Shown one piece after another: positions 39,847 to 48,637 of a DNA stretch of 64,000 bases. The translations under genes and the position numbers were made by a program. The stretch lies in contig NZ_JAURVN010000002.1 in the NCBI RefSeq assembly GCF_030655415.1, forward strand, positions 186,001 through 250,000, written 5' to 3'. Each line of letters opens with the position of its first letter. Position 1 is the first letter of the stretch. Origin of the DNA: Herminiimonas sp. (GTDB lineage Bacteria > Pseudomonadota > Gammaproteobacteria > Burkholderiales > Burkholderiaceae). A model generated the notes under the pieces. It was given only the letters and a program-made list of their open reading frames with translations. It did not search any database and had not been told where the DNA came from.

Positions 39847-41697
39847 TTAATTTTTCGCATCTGCGCATTTACTCTGGTCAGTTGGCCACGCTTCTACAGA
39901 TAGCCGTTGGCCGGCGATCTGCACATCCTTGAATGGCGTAGGTAGCAATTGATAACGGCCTTCGGCCAAGGCCTGCGAGACATCCTTGCAATCGAGACTC
40001 ATGCCATTTATCAAACCCGTAGGCTGCCACTTGCCATCTGTCTGCAAGCTGAAAACGACCGCCTGCCGAAAATTTTCTGCGTTCTTGATCAGGATTTCTG
40101 TTTTGTTATCGCCATTTAAATCCATCAAATAGACGTCGCACTTCTTGTCTTGGAACAGCAGACATTGCGGGAAGAGATGGTTCTTTTCAAACGCGCTCCA
40201 ATCCATTTCTGCAAAGCTCGCTGGCAAGCTTTTACCATCTGGCCATACGGTGATATTCGCCAAGCGCGCAATTTTGTCGGCTACGGGTAAACGATTTTCC
40301 CCATCCCATTTATTTTTTCTTTGCAAAGCTTCTTCGGCACGCTTGTTCAACAGTGCGACATCGGGGCCTGTGGTCGTAAGCTTGAATTTCTGCAGCACTT
40401 CATTACCGTAACGCGCGCCATCGAAGCGTAGATAGTTGAAATCGAATTTTGCTGCGCTGACCTTGCCACTTTCCAGACGTGCGACTTGATCGTTGACCGA
40501 CAAACGTGCCGGATCAGCAATCGGCGTGAACAGCGCAAGCAAGGCGCCCAGAATGACGAAAGCCGTCATGACATTGACAGGTGCAATCCGCTCCAGCCAC
40601 ACCTTGCGCTCGACTGCCGCCCAGAAATATCCGCAGGCATAACAACTCGCGACCAACAAACATGCCGCGGCAATAATCCTGTCCGTGGTCCAACCGTATT
40701 GCTCCACGCGCAAGGTAAGCGAGTAGATGGCAATCAGCGTCATCGGCAACAAAAGCGCACATGCCACGCGCGCAACGATGCGCAAGAAAGCCGTGACTTG
40801 CGTGCCGAGTTGACCACCTTGGAAAGTCGCATTGATCAGCAGCACCAACACTGCCGTTGCGCCCAGCAATACTGATGTTGCGTGACGTGTTGCCCACAAA
40901 GGCTCGAGTCCGGCAAAAGGCAAACTCAATAAAAAGCCGCCAACAATCAAGGTCGTGATCGGCAACAACCATGACATCAACACCAGCAGCAAACTGCGTA
41001 TGCCGCGCACAATGCCGGGACGCACATCGGTAATGTGCAAGGCCGTGGCGAAAGCAAACGTCGTCGCCGTCACGAAGAACCATGGTCGCTGCAGCAAGTC
41101 ATGCAGGAAAGAGAGTTTGATCAGCATGAACAGGTTCGCACCCAACCATAGGATCAGCCACAGCACGCCGACAAACAGCAAGGCGAACATGATCTGGATG
41201 ATCAGCTTCCACGCCATTTCAAAATACGATGGATACGTCGCGACCTTGCGACCGTCACGCGCTGCCGCCAACACCAGCGCATGTGCGATGTAAAAACCCA
41301 CAGGCAGAAAAGTCAGCAGCCAAGCAGAGGCGGAATATTCAGTCTTCACGGTGGCGAACGAGAGCCAATCAAACTGCACATGGCCCGAACGCCACACATC
41401 GCAGACTGTGAGAAGCATGCAGATCAACGCAGCACCTATCATCCACTTGGTGATGCGGCGATTATCAAGATGGCCGAGGCCAGAGACAAACAATATCGGC
41501 ACAAACAGCGCGCACAACACCAGCGGTGCAAACAGATACATGTTCGCGTTGGGCAAGGCAGTGTTTTTGAACAACCAATACAGTGCGTAAAGGATCACGC
41601 CCTGAAGCAAACCCGTTGCCAGGCGCAACTTTGCGACGCGGCCGCTTACGATAGCTTTCGGTATGGACTGCTCATCCTCTGCTGTTGCCATGTGCAT
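39847..41697 (-). CDS. DUF4153 domain membrane protein
   Basis: 616-residue integral membrane protein. About ten to twelve transmembrane helices cover residues 25-400 (for example LLVLMSWLLPITTLIVGGFLL, VLLINATFQG, VARVACALLLPMTLIAIYSL), then a soluble C-terminal domain of about 200 residues rich in acidic and aromatic residues. DUF4153 is the best match by eye; its role is unknown. The C-terminal part has an EF-hand-like YLMDLNGDNKTEILI stretch that may bind calcium. It is a single gene. Confidence 0.82.
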   Translation of the reverse strand: MHMATAEDEQSIPKAIVSGRVAKLRLATGLLQGVILYALYWLFKNTALPNANMYLFAPLVLCALFVPILFVSGLGHLDNRRITKWMIGAALICMLLTVCDVWRSGHVQFDWLSFATVKTEYSASAWLLTFLPVGFYIAHALVLAAARDGRKVATYPSYFEMAWKLIIQIMFALLFVGVLWLILWLGANLFMLIKLSFLHDLLQRPWFFVTATTFAFATALHITDVRPGIVRGIRSLLLVLMSWLLPITTLIVGGFLLSLPFAGLEPLWATRHATSVLLGATAVLVLLINATFQGGQLGTQVTAFLRIVARVACALLLPMTLIAIYSLTLRVEQYGWTTDRIIAAACLLVASCYACGYFWAAVERKVWLERIAPVNVMTAFVILGALLALFTPIADPARLSVNDQVARLESGKVSAAKFDFNYLRFDGARYGNEVLQKFKLTTTGPDVALLNKRAEEALQRKNKWDGENRLPVADKIARLANITVWPDGKSLPASFAEMDWSAFEKNHLFPQCLLFQDKKCDVYLMDLNGDNKTEILIKNAENFRQAVVFSLQTDGKWQPTGLINGMSLDCKDVSQALAEGRYQLLPTPFKDVQIAGQRLSVEAWPTDQSKCADAKN

Positions 41698-41878
41698 CGT
41701 TGATCTCCCTTGTTCTGTAATCAGTGCTGCGGATCGTCGGCAGAGCGCTGACGATAGTCAGTCTGCATCAATCTTCCTAGGTGAAGCGCACCTATCAATA
41801 GAGTGTAACAGTGGCAATTGGCCATGACTGTTGCCAGCTTAACCCAGCCCATCAGAAATCTTCAGACGTCATACAGCA

Positions 41879-41968
41879 GTAACAATCGCTTGTTACGATG
41901 TGTATGTCCTTCTTCATGTATTGGATTTTTTGCCCGTGTGCCGTAAGGCTGCGGGCTTTTTTTTGGGC
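41879..41968 (+). ncRNA. candidate small RNA with own terminator
   Basis: In the gap between two minus-strand genes, a plus-strand hairpin GTAACAA-TCGC-TTGTTAC (41879-41896) is followed by a terminator hairpin with outer arms GCCCG (41932-41936) and CGGGC (41952-41956), an inner GCC/GGC pair with a GTAA tetraloop, and eight T residues. On the minus strand there is no U-run after it, so it is not the terminator of the asparaginase gene. No plus-strand ORF precedes it. The 5' end is not known. Confidence 0.4.
41932..41964 (+). terminator. strong plus-strand terminator without an upstream gene
   Basis: GC-rich two-part stem with a GNRA-type GTAA loop and T8 tail, see the candidate small RNA that it would end. 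Confidence 0.75.
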
Positions 41969-41981
41969 GACCGAATCGGAT

Positions 41982-42467
41982 TCAGCGTTTTTGAAATACG
42001 CCCTTGAGGCGATTTTTCTTCACGTTATTCCACGTGAAAATTTGCGCGTTCATCGCGATGTAGACGCCGTGCGGCAAAGCTTGCGCGATACCGCATGCAA
42101 ATCCGAAGTTGAATAGCGCATCCGAATTTTTCACTTCATATGGCACCATCGCGCCGGTCAGGATGATGGTCTTAGGCAATTGCGCCGCAGCCAGTACTTC
42201 AGCGGTTTCACGCATGGTATCGGTGCCATGCACGACGACAATACTGGTTTCATCCGCACGCAGACACGATGCGGCGATGCGCTGTCTATCGGCATCATGC
42301 ATATCGAGTGAATCGAGGAAGGGCAATTGCTCCAGCTGAATCGGCACCGTGATGCGTGCACGCTTGATCACATGCGGCAAATGGCCGTGGCCGAAACCAA
42401 GCTTGCCTTCGATTTCGTCGTAATGTTTATCGAATGTGCCACCAGTGGCGATGATGCGCAAAGTCAT
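41982..42467 (-). CDS. single-domain asparaginase-like protein
   Basis: 161-residue protein matching only the N-terminal domain of type I/II L-asparaginase. The nucleophile-bearing IIATGGTFDK (Thr11) is at the start, and the second catalytic motif VVVHGTDTMRETA is at about residue 78, followed by KTIILTGAMVP. The second, dimer-completing domain of canonical enzymes (about 330 residues) is missing, which is typical of a short family of stand-alone asparaginase-domain proteins, not a truncation by frameshift. Amidase activity is uncertain without the second domain. It lies downstream of the CheW-type gene on the same strand, 165 bases apart. Confidence 0.8.
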   Translation of the reverse strand: MTLRIIATGGTFDKHYDEIEGKLGFGHGHLPHVIKRARITVPIQLEQLPFLDSLDMHDADRQRIAASCLRADETSIVVVHGTDTMRETAEVLAAAQLPKTIILTGAMVPYEVKNSDALFNFGFACGIAQALPHGVYIAMNAQIFTWNNVKKNRLKGVFQKR

Positions 42468-42542
42468 TTTGAATAAGAAACAAGAAATAGTCCAAGTTTG
42501 GATATCGCATCATAACGCGAGCGAGGTCGCAATGAAAAGAGC

Positions 42543-42570
42543 TGCGTACTTATCGCGCGATAAGTACGCA
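42543..42570 (-). repeat. perfect 28-base palindrome
   Basis: TGCGTACTTATCGC followed by its exact complement, between the soluble Cache/CheW gene and the asparaginase gene. On the minus strand it is followed by GCTCTTTTC, so it can be an intrinsic terminator with a weak U-run, or a dimeric binding site. Confidence 0.55.
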
Positions 42571-42632
42571 AATAGTGCATAGCTTTTGACAATAGAAACA
42601 CTCAAATCGTGGTGCTATCGTCACCCTTCAGA

Positions 42633-45191
42633 TCAGGCAGCGATTTTCATTTCTGGATCAATTGGAATTTCTTCATTGTTAAGCACCGCAAACAGGTGAT
42701 CAACATTGATAGACTGGATCAGCAGACGCCCCTGGTTAGCCTTGATCACTTCTGTCACCAACATGCCCGTACTTGGCGCGGCCAACGGCGTCGGTATGAT
42801 TTGTGAAGGTTGGAAATCTGGCACGCCATGCAACTCGCTGACCAGCAAACCTATGCTTTGCGTACCGCGTTTGACGATGATGACCTGGCTGCTGCTGTCT
42901 ATCTCTGATCTGTAGCCGCGCATCAAATGGCCGAGGTCGAATACCCAGACAAAGTGCTTGGCTTCATTCTCATGACGCAAGGCCAAGATGCCGACTCGTT
43001 CAGCGCGATTACCCATGGACATCGGTGAAATCTCCGAGGCCGGCAAAGCTTCTTGTGCGTATTCTGCGGCGAGTGCAAACAACGAACCATCGATGAAGAA
43101 GGTGGCGAACTCGCGACCGGCCGGTGCAGTTGGATCGATTTCCAGCGCGGTTGCCGCGCTGTTGCCAGTGCTGACCTGTTGCCGCTCTTCTCCAAAGCTG
43201 CTGTAGATCACAGCCAACACATCTTCACGATAACCGTCGGAGGTTTTGAACTCGCGATAGCCGTGCGACATCGTGCAACCGAGAATCGCGTAATGACCGT
43301 CATGAATCACGATGCGCGATGCGGTGCCGCCGTTTTCCATCTTCAACAATTCAGGATCAATGTCGAGAATGTCACCGACTGGACGTGTCGCATCGGTGCT
43401 GGAAATAATTCGGCCGCTGCGATCAACGAACAGCGCGCTGACTTCTTCCTTGTCGCCGAGTGCGCCTTGCAGCATTGCAGAAAATTCAGGCTCTGAATCA
43501 AACACAATGCCGATGCCGCCCACAACTTGCGCTGGATTCTCAGGGTGACGAATCGCTGCGTGATAGACATAAGTTGGGCGATCGCCATACAAAGGCGTGT
43601 TTTCAAACGGTGTGACGTAGTACTGCTGATCATTCGCCAAGCCGCAGACCTGTTCAAAGGTAGCGTCGTCGATCAATGTGCCGACCACGATCGCACCATC
43701 TTGTTTGAGGTCGCTGCTCGAAATAATCGTGCCTGTCGCGTCGTACACAAAAATGCGCGTGTACACGGTGTAGAGCGAGTTGATGTAGTCAAGTATCTCG
43801 GTCAAACGCGCGACGGTTTCTGGCGATTTAACCGGCGCAGCAAGTGCAACTTGCAACTCCGGCGTCAATGCCCACCAACGGCAATCGTCGGACCGCTCAT
43901 ACAGATTGCGATCCAGTAAATCAACCATCAAATGCGAGACAAATTCTGAATCGCGCAAGCTGGACGACAACACCGTTTCATACAAATCACGGATGGATTG
44001 CGAAAACAATTCATTGCTACGCGCGCCGGTTTCGCTGATCTGTTCGAGGATGGTTTTGAGTTTGAGCAGCTCGCCATTTTGACCAGCGGTCATGACTTGT
44101 CCGTTCCAGACTACGCGACGTATGGTTTCTGCCGCGCTCATGATTTCAAATAACGGCGGGCAAAATGATTCGGCATGCGACAACAAACCATCGGCGACGT
44201 TTTTATCCAGTGACGTCAATGCATTAGTGGCCATGCCAGTAAAGCCCAGCTCGACCGGGATCATGACTTGGCCTTGCCAACCCGGCGGCCCCATATAGCC
44301 TTGATAACCGTCTGCAGAAAATGTCCGCGCAAGATATTCGCGACCGCCGTACACCACTAAACGCGGATCAGCATCGCGATTCACAGGCACCACTGCGCCA
44401 ACCGGAATCCAGCGCGGATCGGCACTGGCGATCACGCGATTGCTGCCATCGAGCAGCAACATGTTGGAGCGTTCAGCCGGATCACGATGCGAACGGAAAA
44501 TACTCGCCATCTCTTCTTCAAAATGGAAGCACAAACACAACACGCCAACTACTGCACCAGTTTCCGGATGATGCATGCGGCGTGAATAAATCAGTGCCTC
44601 TTCCTTGCCTGGACGTAGATCCGTTTTGCGAAAAGTTTCTACATAGGTTTCGGATGCGAGGGTTTGCTTAAGCAACGGATCGGTGCTGCCTTCCAGCGGA
44701 GTTGCTTCATCGATTTGTACGAGAACGTTGCCAGCGTCATCCAGCAAAATGATTTCGTCATAGACTGTGTATTTGTTGCGGTAAGCGCGCAAGCGCGCGC
44801 GGATCATGTCGCGGTTCTCGTGCAGGCCAGCGACAAAGGTGCAGAGTTCACGATCAGTGGCGAGGAAGCCAACATCCGCCGTGCGTTCAAACAAATTGCG
44901 CACGACGATATCGATTACGTACTGCGCCTTGGTGCCAATCTCTTCCAGCACATTGGAAACTTTTTCACGCACCAGACTAGAAACGAGCTCCTGCTCCAGA
45001 CGATTGAAACCAGCGCGGGTCGCGGCCATGGTCGGCAAAATTGCCTTCGCTTCCAGCGGGCAGTTCATCTTGGCGGACGCTTCGATCATGCGCCACATCA
45101 GATTCAGTTCACGCAAGGATTCTTCGCAGCGACTGACGTCGCGCATGTACGGGAGGAAGGTGTCGATTTGCAGTGCGGAATGGTCACTCAT
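42633..45191 (-). CDS. soluble chemotaxis-type protein: two Cache domains and C-terminal CheW domain
   Basis: 852 residues with no membrane helix or signal peptide. Residues about 100-400 and about 410-690 look like two double-Cache-type sensor units, each with a long helix and YDEIILLDDAGNVLVQIDEATP or YTRIFVYDATGTIISSSDLKQ sensor strands plus a second lobe (NMLLLDGSNRVIAS; ALFVDRSGRIISSTDA). The C-terminal 150 residues are CheW-like (FFIDGSLFALAAEYAQEALPAS, IVKRGTQSIGLLVSELHGVPDF). The ATG at 45191 is preferred because AGGGAGCTTCAA precedes it; the longer start at 45239 has none. It probably couples a cytoplasmic small-molecule signal to CheA. No cheA or receptor is adjacent. Confidence 0.82.
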   Translation of the reverse strand: MSDHSALQIDTFLPYMRDVSRCEESLRELNLMWRMIEASAKMNCPLEAKAILPTMAATRAGFNRLEQELVSSLVREKVSNVLEEIGTKAQYVIDIVVRNLFERTADVGFLATDRELCTFVAGLHENRDMIRARLRAYRNKYTVYDEIILLDDAGNVLVQIDEATPLEGSTDPLLKQTLASETYVETFRKTDLRPGKEEALIYSRRMHHPETGAVVGVLCLCFHFEEEMASIFRSHRDPAERSNMLLLDGSNRVIASADPRWIPVGAVVPVNRDADPRLVVYGGREYLARTFSADGYQGYMGPPGWQGQVMIPVELGFTGMATNALTSLDKNVADGLLSHAESFCPPLFEIMSAAETIRRVVWNGQVMTAGQNGELLKLKTILEQISETGARSNELFSQSIRDLYETVLSSSLRDSEFVSHLMVDLLDRNLYERSDDCRWWALTPELQVALAAPVKSPETVARLTEILDYINSLYTVYTRIFVYDATGTIISSSDLKQDGAIVVGTLIDDATFEQVCGLANDQQYYVTPFENTPLYGDRPTYVYHAAIRHPENPAQVVGGIGIVFDSEPEFSAMLQGALGDKEEVSALFVDRSGRIISSTDATRPVGDILDIDPELLKMENGGTASRIVIHDGHYAILGCTMSHGYREFKTSDGYREDVLAVIYSSFGEERQQVSTGNSAATALEIDPTAPAGREFATFFIDGSLFALAAEYAQEALPASEISPMSMGNRAERVGILALRHENEAKHFVWVFDLGHLMRGYRSEIDSSSQVIIVKRGTQSIGLLVSELHGVPDFQPSQIIPTPLAAPSTGMLVTEVIKANQGRLLIQSINVDHLFAVLNNEEIPIDPEMKIAA

Positions 45192-45239
45192 TTGAAGCTC
45201 CCTGGTCTGTAATTTTTCGATGCCACTCCACAGCAGCAC

Positions 45240-45604
45240 TCGAGCGAGACTTGATACTCGACTTGATCACCTAATTAATGCACATAGGCAATAAGCAAAT
45301 TACAGACCAGCAAAACTTCCTTGTACTTTTGTAACTTTCATTGCTGCGTCGGCACTGCTGAACGGCTCGCTATTACACGGGATACTCACGCACACCGGGG
45401 CTTTAACCTTTGCAGACCGGCGCAAGAATGCTGAATGGGCAGTGCGCTTGTCACGTTGATCCTCTCTGCATAATTTGTTACTTTCCATTTAACATTCCTG
45501 CGTCATTTCAAAGCGCTTTAGACAAAACTGCCCGCTGACTGTGCAGCGTAAAGCCGTTACACTATCGCCGGTCTACTCCATTTATAAATCGTATCGTTTT
45601 AGCT
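45240..45604. other. intergenic region with one doubtful short ORF
   Basis: 365 bases upstream of the Cache/CheW gene and, on the plus strand, of a hypothetical gene. A 62-codon minus-strand ORF (45300-45488) has GCAGGAATGTTAA before its ATG, but shows no recognisable protein features, so it is listed as doubtful and not as a gene. Confidence 0.35.
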
Positions 45605-46378
45605 ATGAAACCCATCGCCCCCGGAACCGTCATTTTCCATCGCCATCGTGGTTATGGTGTGATCACGGCTGTCAATCTGATGACGGGATGGATTTCTGCA
45701 CGCTTCGGTAATGAAATGCGTACGCTGGATTTGAATTTATCGACCGACGAAGTGCAGCACGCAGATGGTGAACCGATTTTGTTCCGCCGCACGCCACCCG
45801 ATCCGATGCCGCATGCGCGCTTGATGGCAATGGTGCGCGAATTGCATAGAGCTGGTTATCAACGATTGTATTTATATAGCTGGCCGAAACCATCCGGCCT
45901 GCACTGGCGCTGGCATTTGTTCACCGGCCCGCGCAACTGGATGGAAAGGCCATGGCGCGAAGGCTGGTACGGCTCCGGTGCTGAATACAACTGCAATCCG
46001 GTGATGGGTTGGGGCGATACGCCGGGCGAAACTGCAGAAGAATTAGCCAGCACATTGGCGCAGTTCGATCCAGCCGGTATGGCGCAAGCACTTGGTCGCG
46101 ATGAAGATCACGCGGCGTGGTTCGACATGGTGTGTGATGCACTGCTGCCGGATTACACCTTCTCGCTAGGTTGGGATAAACAAGATGGCCGCATCCCCGA
46201 TGCGCTGCCGGTGATTCCGGTTCGACGCGGCCTGCCTGAATATGCCGGTCCGCCTTTGCCATGGCCACCGGGATGGGCGAAGTTGTGGGGAAGTGCGCAT
46301 CTGGCGAGTACGACTGCGACTATCTTGCCGAAAACTAGAAAAGATCCTGCTGGGGACCGTTCCGATACTGTTCGTTAA
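45605..46378 (+). CDS. hypothetical protein, 257 residues
   Basis: Not recognised. The first 35 residues (PGTVIFHRHRGYGVITAVN…WISARFGNEMRTLDL) resemble a small KOW/tudor-like beta barrel as in CarD- or UvrD-tail-type domains. The rest is Trp/Pro-rich (LHWRWHLFTGPRNWMERPWREGWYG, GPPLPWPPGWAKLW), which suggests a compact globular domain. No signal peptide or membrane segment is visible. The gene converges on the MOSC gene, and the two coding regions overlap by 44 bases at their 3' ends. The ATG has no strong Shine-Dalgarno. Confidence 0.72.
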   Translation: MKPIAPGTVIFHRHRGYGVITAVNLMTGWISARFGNEMRTLDLNLSTDEVQHADGEPILFRRTPPDPMPHARLMAMVRELHRAGYQRLYLYSWPKPSGLHWRWHLFTGPRNWMERPWREGWYGSGAEYNCNPVMGWGDTPGETAEELASTLAQFDPAGMAQALGRDEDHAAWFDMVCDALLPDYTFSLGWDKQDGRIPDALPVIPVRRGLPEYAGPPLPWPPGWAKLWGSAHLASTTATILPKTRKDPAGDRSDTVR

Positions 46379-46928
46379 TAGCCTGGATGGTTTGTTGACG
46401 CGAGCCGGCGATCAGCGTGATGGCGTCACCGGCACTGATGTTTCCTTCTTTTAAAACCCGCAAGAAAAATCCCGTAGCGCCGCTCTGCAGCATCGCCTTG
46501 CTGGCGTGACTAAAGCCCATGCGCACATTGAACTTGAAGCAGGGCACGCGCGGTTCTGTCACTTGAAAAATGGCGCCGCCAATGTGCAGTTGATCACCAA
46601 CCCACACTTCATCTTCCAACAAGCCACTGATCGTCAAATTTTCGCCCATCGCACCGGGCGATAAAGGCACATCACGTTTCAATACAGCCAGACGTTGTGC
46701 TGACCAAAACGCATAGTGTTCAAACGGATAGGCATAGACCGCTTTGTTGATGCCGCCATTTGCGGCGAGATCGGCTTGCTCATCGCCGAGCAAACCCAGT
46801 CTTGTTACTCGCACTGATGCGGCGACTGGTTTCTTGTCAAATGCGGTGGGCACACGACGTGGTGCTTCGCCGTCTTCCGTCACGAATAAATTACCGATGG
46901 TCGCTACGTTGATGCTGAGAATTTTCAT
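46335..46928 (-). CDS. MOSC domain protein (YiiM-like)
   Basis: 197-residue MOSC-domain protein of the YiiM type, a family that binds the molybdenum cofactor and handles N-hydroxylated bases. The start at 46928 begins MKILSINVATIGNLF; a longer form from 46973 is less likely. Conserved parts are VTRLGLLGDEQADL, GGINKAVYAYPFEHYAFW, PGAMGENLTISGL, VWVGDQLHIGGAIFQVTEPRVPCFKF (the Cys of the cofactor site), and GFFLRVLKEGNISAGDAITLI. It overlaps the convergent hypothetical gene at the 3' end and is followed upstream by a dehydrogenase gene on the same strand. Confidence 0.88.
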   Translation of the reverse strand: MKILSINVATIGNLFVTEDGEAPRRVPTAFDKKPVAASVRVTRLGLLGDEQADLAANGGINKAVYAYPFEHYAFWSAQRLAVLKRDVPLSPGAMGENLTISGLLEDEVWVGDQLHIGGAIFQVTEPRVPCFKFNVRMGFSHASKAMLQSGATGFFLRVLKEGNISAGDAITLIAGSRQQTIQAINEQYRNGPQQDLF

Positions 46929-46974
46929 AGTCGACTTTTCAAGCGCACATTCCGTATTCAATACGTGCCTCAAT

Positions 46975-47955
46975 TCAGGACGATATTTGCAATACGTTCT
47001 TCGGCGTGCCGTTGGCGTAATCGAGGATGTTTTGAAATGCGCTGCGGAAGTAAATCTCGTAGCTATCTTTTTCTACATAGCCGAGATGCGGTGAAGCCAA
47101 GACGTTTTCCATTTTCAGCAATGGCGAAGTCGGTGCTAATGGTTCGCTCTCATACACATCCAACGCTGCAAAACCGGGACGACCCTGCTGCAAAGCAGTC
47201 TGCAATGTATCTGTCGCTACCAGTTCAGCGCGACTGGTATTGACGAAGAGTGCGGACGGTTTCATCTGCCCCAGATCTTCTGCAGTCACGATGCCGCGCG
47301 TTGCATCGTTCAAGCGCAAATGCAAAGAAATGACGTCAGCCATACTGAAAAATTCTTCCTTCGATGCTGCCGCCTGATAACCGTCTTGCACTGCCGCTGC
47401 CCGACTTGCATCACGACCCCACACCAGCACGTGCATGCCGAACGCCTTGCCGTAAGCCGCCACCATACGACCGATGCGGCCGTAGCCGAAGATACCCAGC
47501 GTGCGCCCTTTTAATACTGTACCGAGCGTGTTCCGTGTTGGCGAGGTGGATGCAATTTGCCACAAGCCGTCTTTTAAATTGCTGACGTATTGCGGCAACT
47601 TGCGTGTTGCTGCCATGATCAGCGCCCACGTCAATTCTGCCGGTGCAGTTGCATCGCCGATACCTTCGGTGATCACGATATTGCGTGCGGCGGCGGCAGC
47701 CAGATCAATATGGCCGCTGACCTTGCCGGTTTGCGCGATCAGTTTTAACTTGGATAATTTTTCCAGCAGCAGACGCGACAGTGCCGTGCGTTCGCGTATC
47801 AATACCAGCGCATCGAAATCGGCAAGACGTATCGCCAACTGACCTACACCGCGCGCGCCATTGGTGAAGACCTTGACCTCGTGATCAGCCAACATAGCGA
47901 AGCAATCAAGCTGGCGTACACAATCCTGATAGTCATCAAGAATCGCGATTTTCAT
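46975..47955 (-). CDS. D-isomer specific 2-hydroxyacid dehydrogenase family protein
   Basis: 326-residue NAD-dependent dehydrogenase of the D-3-phosphoglycerate dehydrogenase/formate dehydrogenase-like superfamily. The start at 47955 gives MKIAILDDYQD with GCGGAGTTTG upstream; a longer frame from 48111 has no support. The nucleotide-binding motif is LGIFGYGRIGRMVAAYGKAFG; catalytic Arg is in LFVNTSRAELV, Glu in the ALDVYESEPL region, and His in VLASPHLGYVE. The substrate is not predictable. It ends 47 bases before the MOSC start on the same strand; they may be co-transcribed. Confidence 0.9.
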   Translation of the reverse strand: MKIAILDDYQDCVRQLDCFAMLADHEVKVFTNGARGVGQLAIRLADFDALVLIRERTALSRLLLEKLSKLKLIAQTGKVSGHIDLAAAAARNIVITEGIGDATAPAELTWALIMAATRKLPQYVSNLKDGLWQIASTSPTRNTLGTVLKGRTLGIFGYGRIGRMVAAYGKAFGMHVLVWGRDASRAAAVQDGYQAAASKEEFFSMADVISLHLRLNDATRGIVTAEDLGQMKPSALFVNTSRAELVATDTLQTALQQGRPGFAALDVYESEPLAPTSPLLKMENVLASPHLGYVEKDSYEIYFRSAFQNILDYANGTPKNVLQISS

Positions 47956-48094
47956 GAACAAACTCCGCAAGGCATTAAAGGATGATTTGCGCCTTGGCGG
48001 CGCAAAGAAAGAATGTCGCATTATCCGATAGCTTGTGAAAACGCGTGCGGACTTACTTTGAATAAAAATTCGGATCGGACGATAGCTACATATC

Positions 48095-48127
48095 AAAAAG
48101 CCGCTGAACAATCAGCGGCTTTTTTAT
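48095..48127 (-). terminator. Rho-independent terminator
   Basis: AAAAAGCCGCTGA / TCAGCGGCTTTTTT stem with an ACAA loop; ends the DUF2061 transcript from the minus strand and also fits plus-strand termination. Confidence 0.9.
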
Positions 48128-48170
48128 CCAGCTTATGCAATTTCCAATAACGTTGGGCTGTGTAAAATTC

Positions 48171-48437
48171 TCAAGCCGTTTGCAACGGTTTAACGTCAAC
48201 AGGATTTGCTTTGTTGTTTGCAGCAACAGCTTTTGCATTCGCTTTACGCGCTTCAACTTTTGCGCGAATACGCTCCCACATTTTGTCATGCAAAGGCAAC
48301 AAGGTCACATTGACGATAGGTTCAAGCACCGCGGCCACGCCACCTAGCGCGACTGAGCCGGTGAAGACATACATGATGCCGAACGCCACGCCCATATGCA
48401 TGGTGATTTGACTGGTGGTTTTTGCTGCGGTGACCAT
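48171..48437 (-). CDS. DUF2061 domain membrane protein
   Basis: 88-residue DUF2061 protein. The N-terminal TAAKTTSQITMHMGVAFGIMYVFTGSVALGG forms one or two membrane helices, followed by the conserved VLEPIVNVTLLPLHDKMWERI. The C-terminal 35 residues are an Ala/Lys-rich tail (VEARKANAKAVAANNKANP). Function is unknown; relatives are small inner-membrane proteins. AAAGGACAC precedes the ATG. Confidence 0.85.
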   Translation of the reverse strand: MVTAAKTTSQITMHMGVAFGIMYVFTGSVALGGVAAVLEPIVNVTLLPLHDKMWERIRAKVEARKANAKAVAANNKANPVDVKPLQTA

Positions 48438-48637
48438 GATGTGTCCTTTTCTTAATAGCTATGTCTGAAGCCTTGAAGCAAAGAATAATCATTCTCATTT
48501 AATTGAGCAATTTGATTAAATTGAAGAAAGTAATAGCCTTCAACTATTAATAAAAATGTTCTCAAGTCAGCGTGTTAGCGAACTGCCTCGCCGCCCAGAA
48601 GTCGAACCCAAACCGCTAACCACCCAAGGAGAACCAC

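Noticed and set aside
40514..41083. Minus-strand 189-codon frame within the DUF4153 gene
   Set aside because: Same-strand alternative frame inside a gene with clear membrane helices; Cys/His-rich composition.
41932..41964. Reading this hairpin as the asparaginase terminator
   Set aside because: On the minus strand it is followed by an A-run, not a U-run; it works only on the plus strand.
45300..45488. 62-codon minus-strand frame with a fair Shine-Dalgarno
   Set aside because: No recognisable features; kept only as a note in the intergenic entry.
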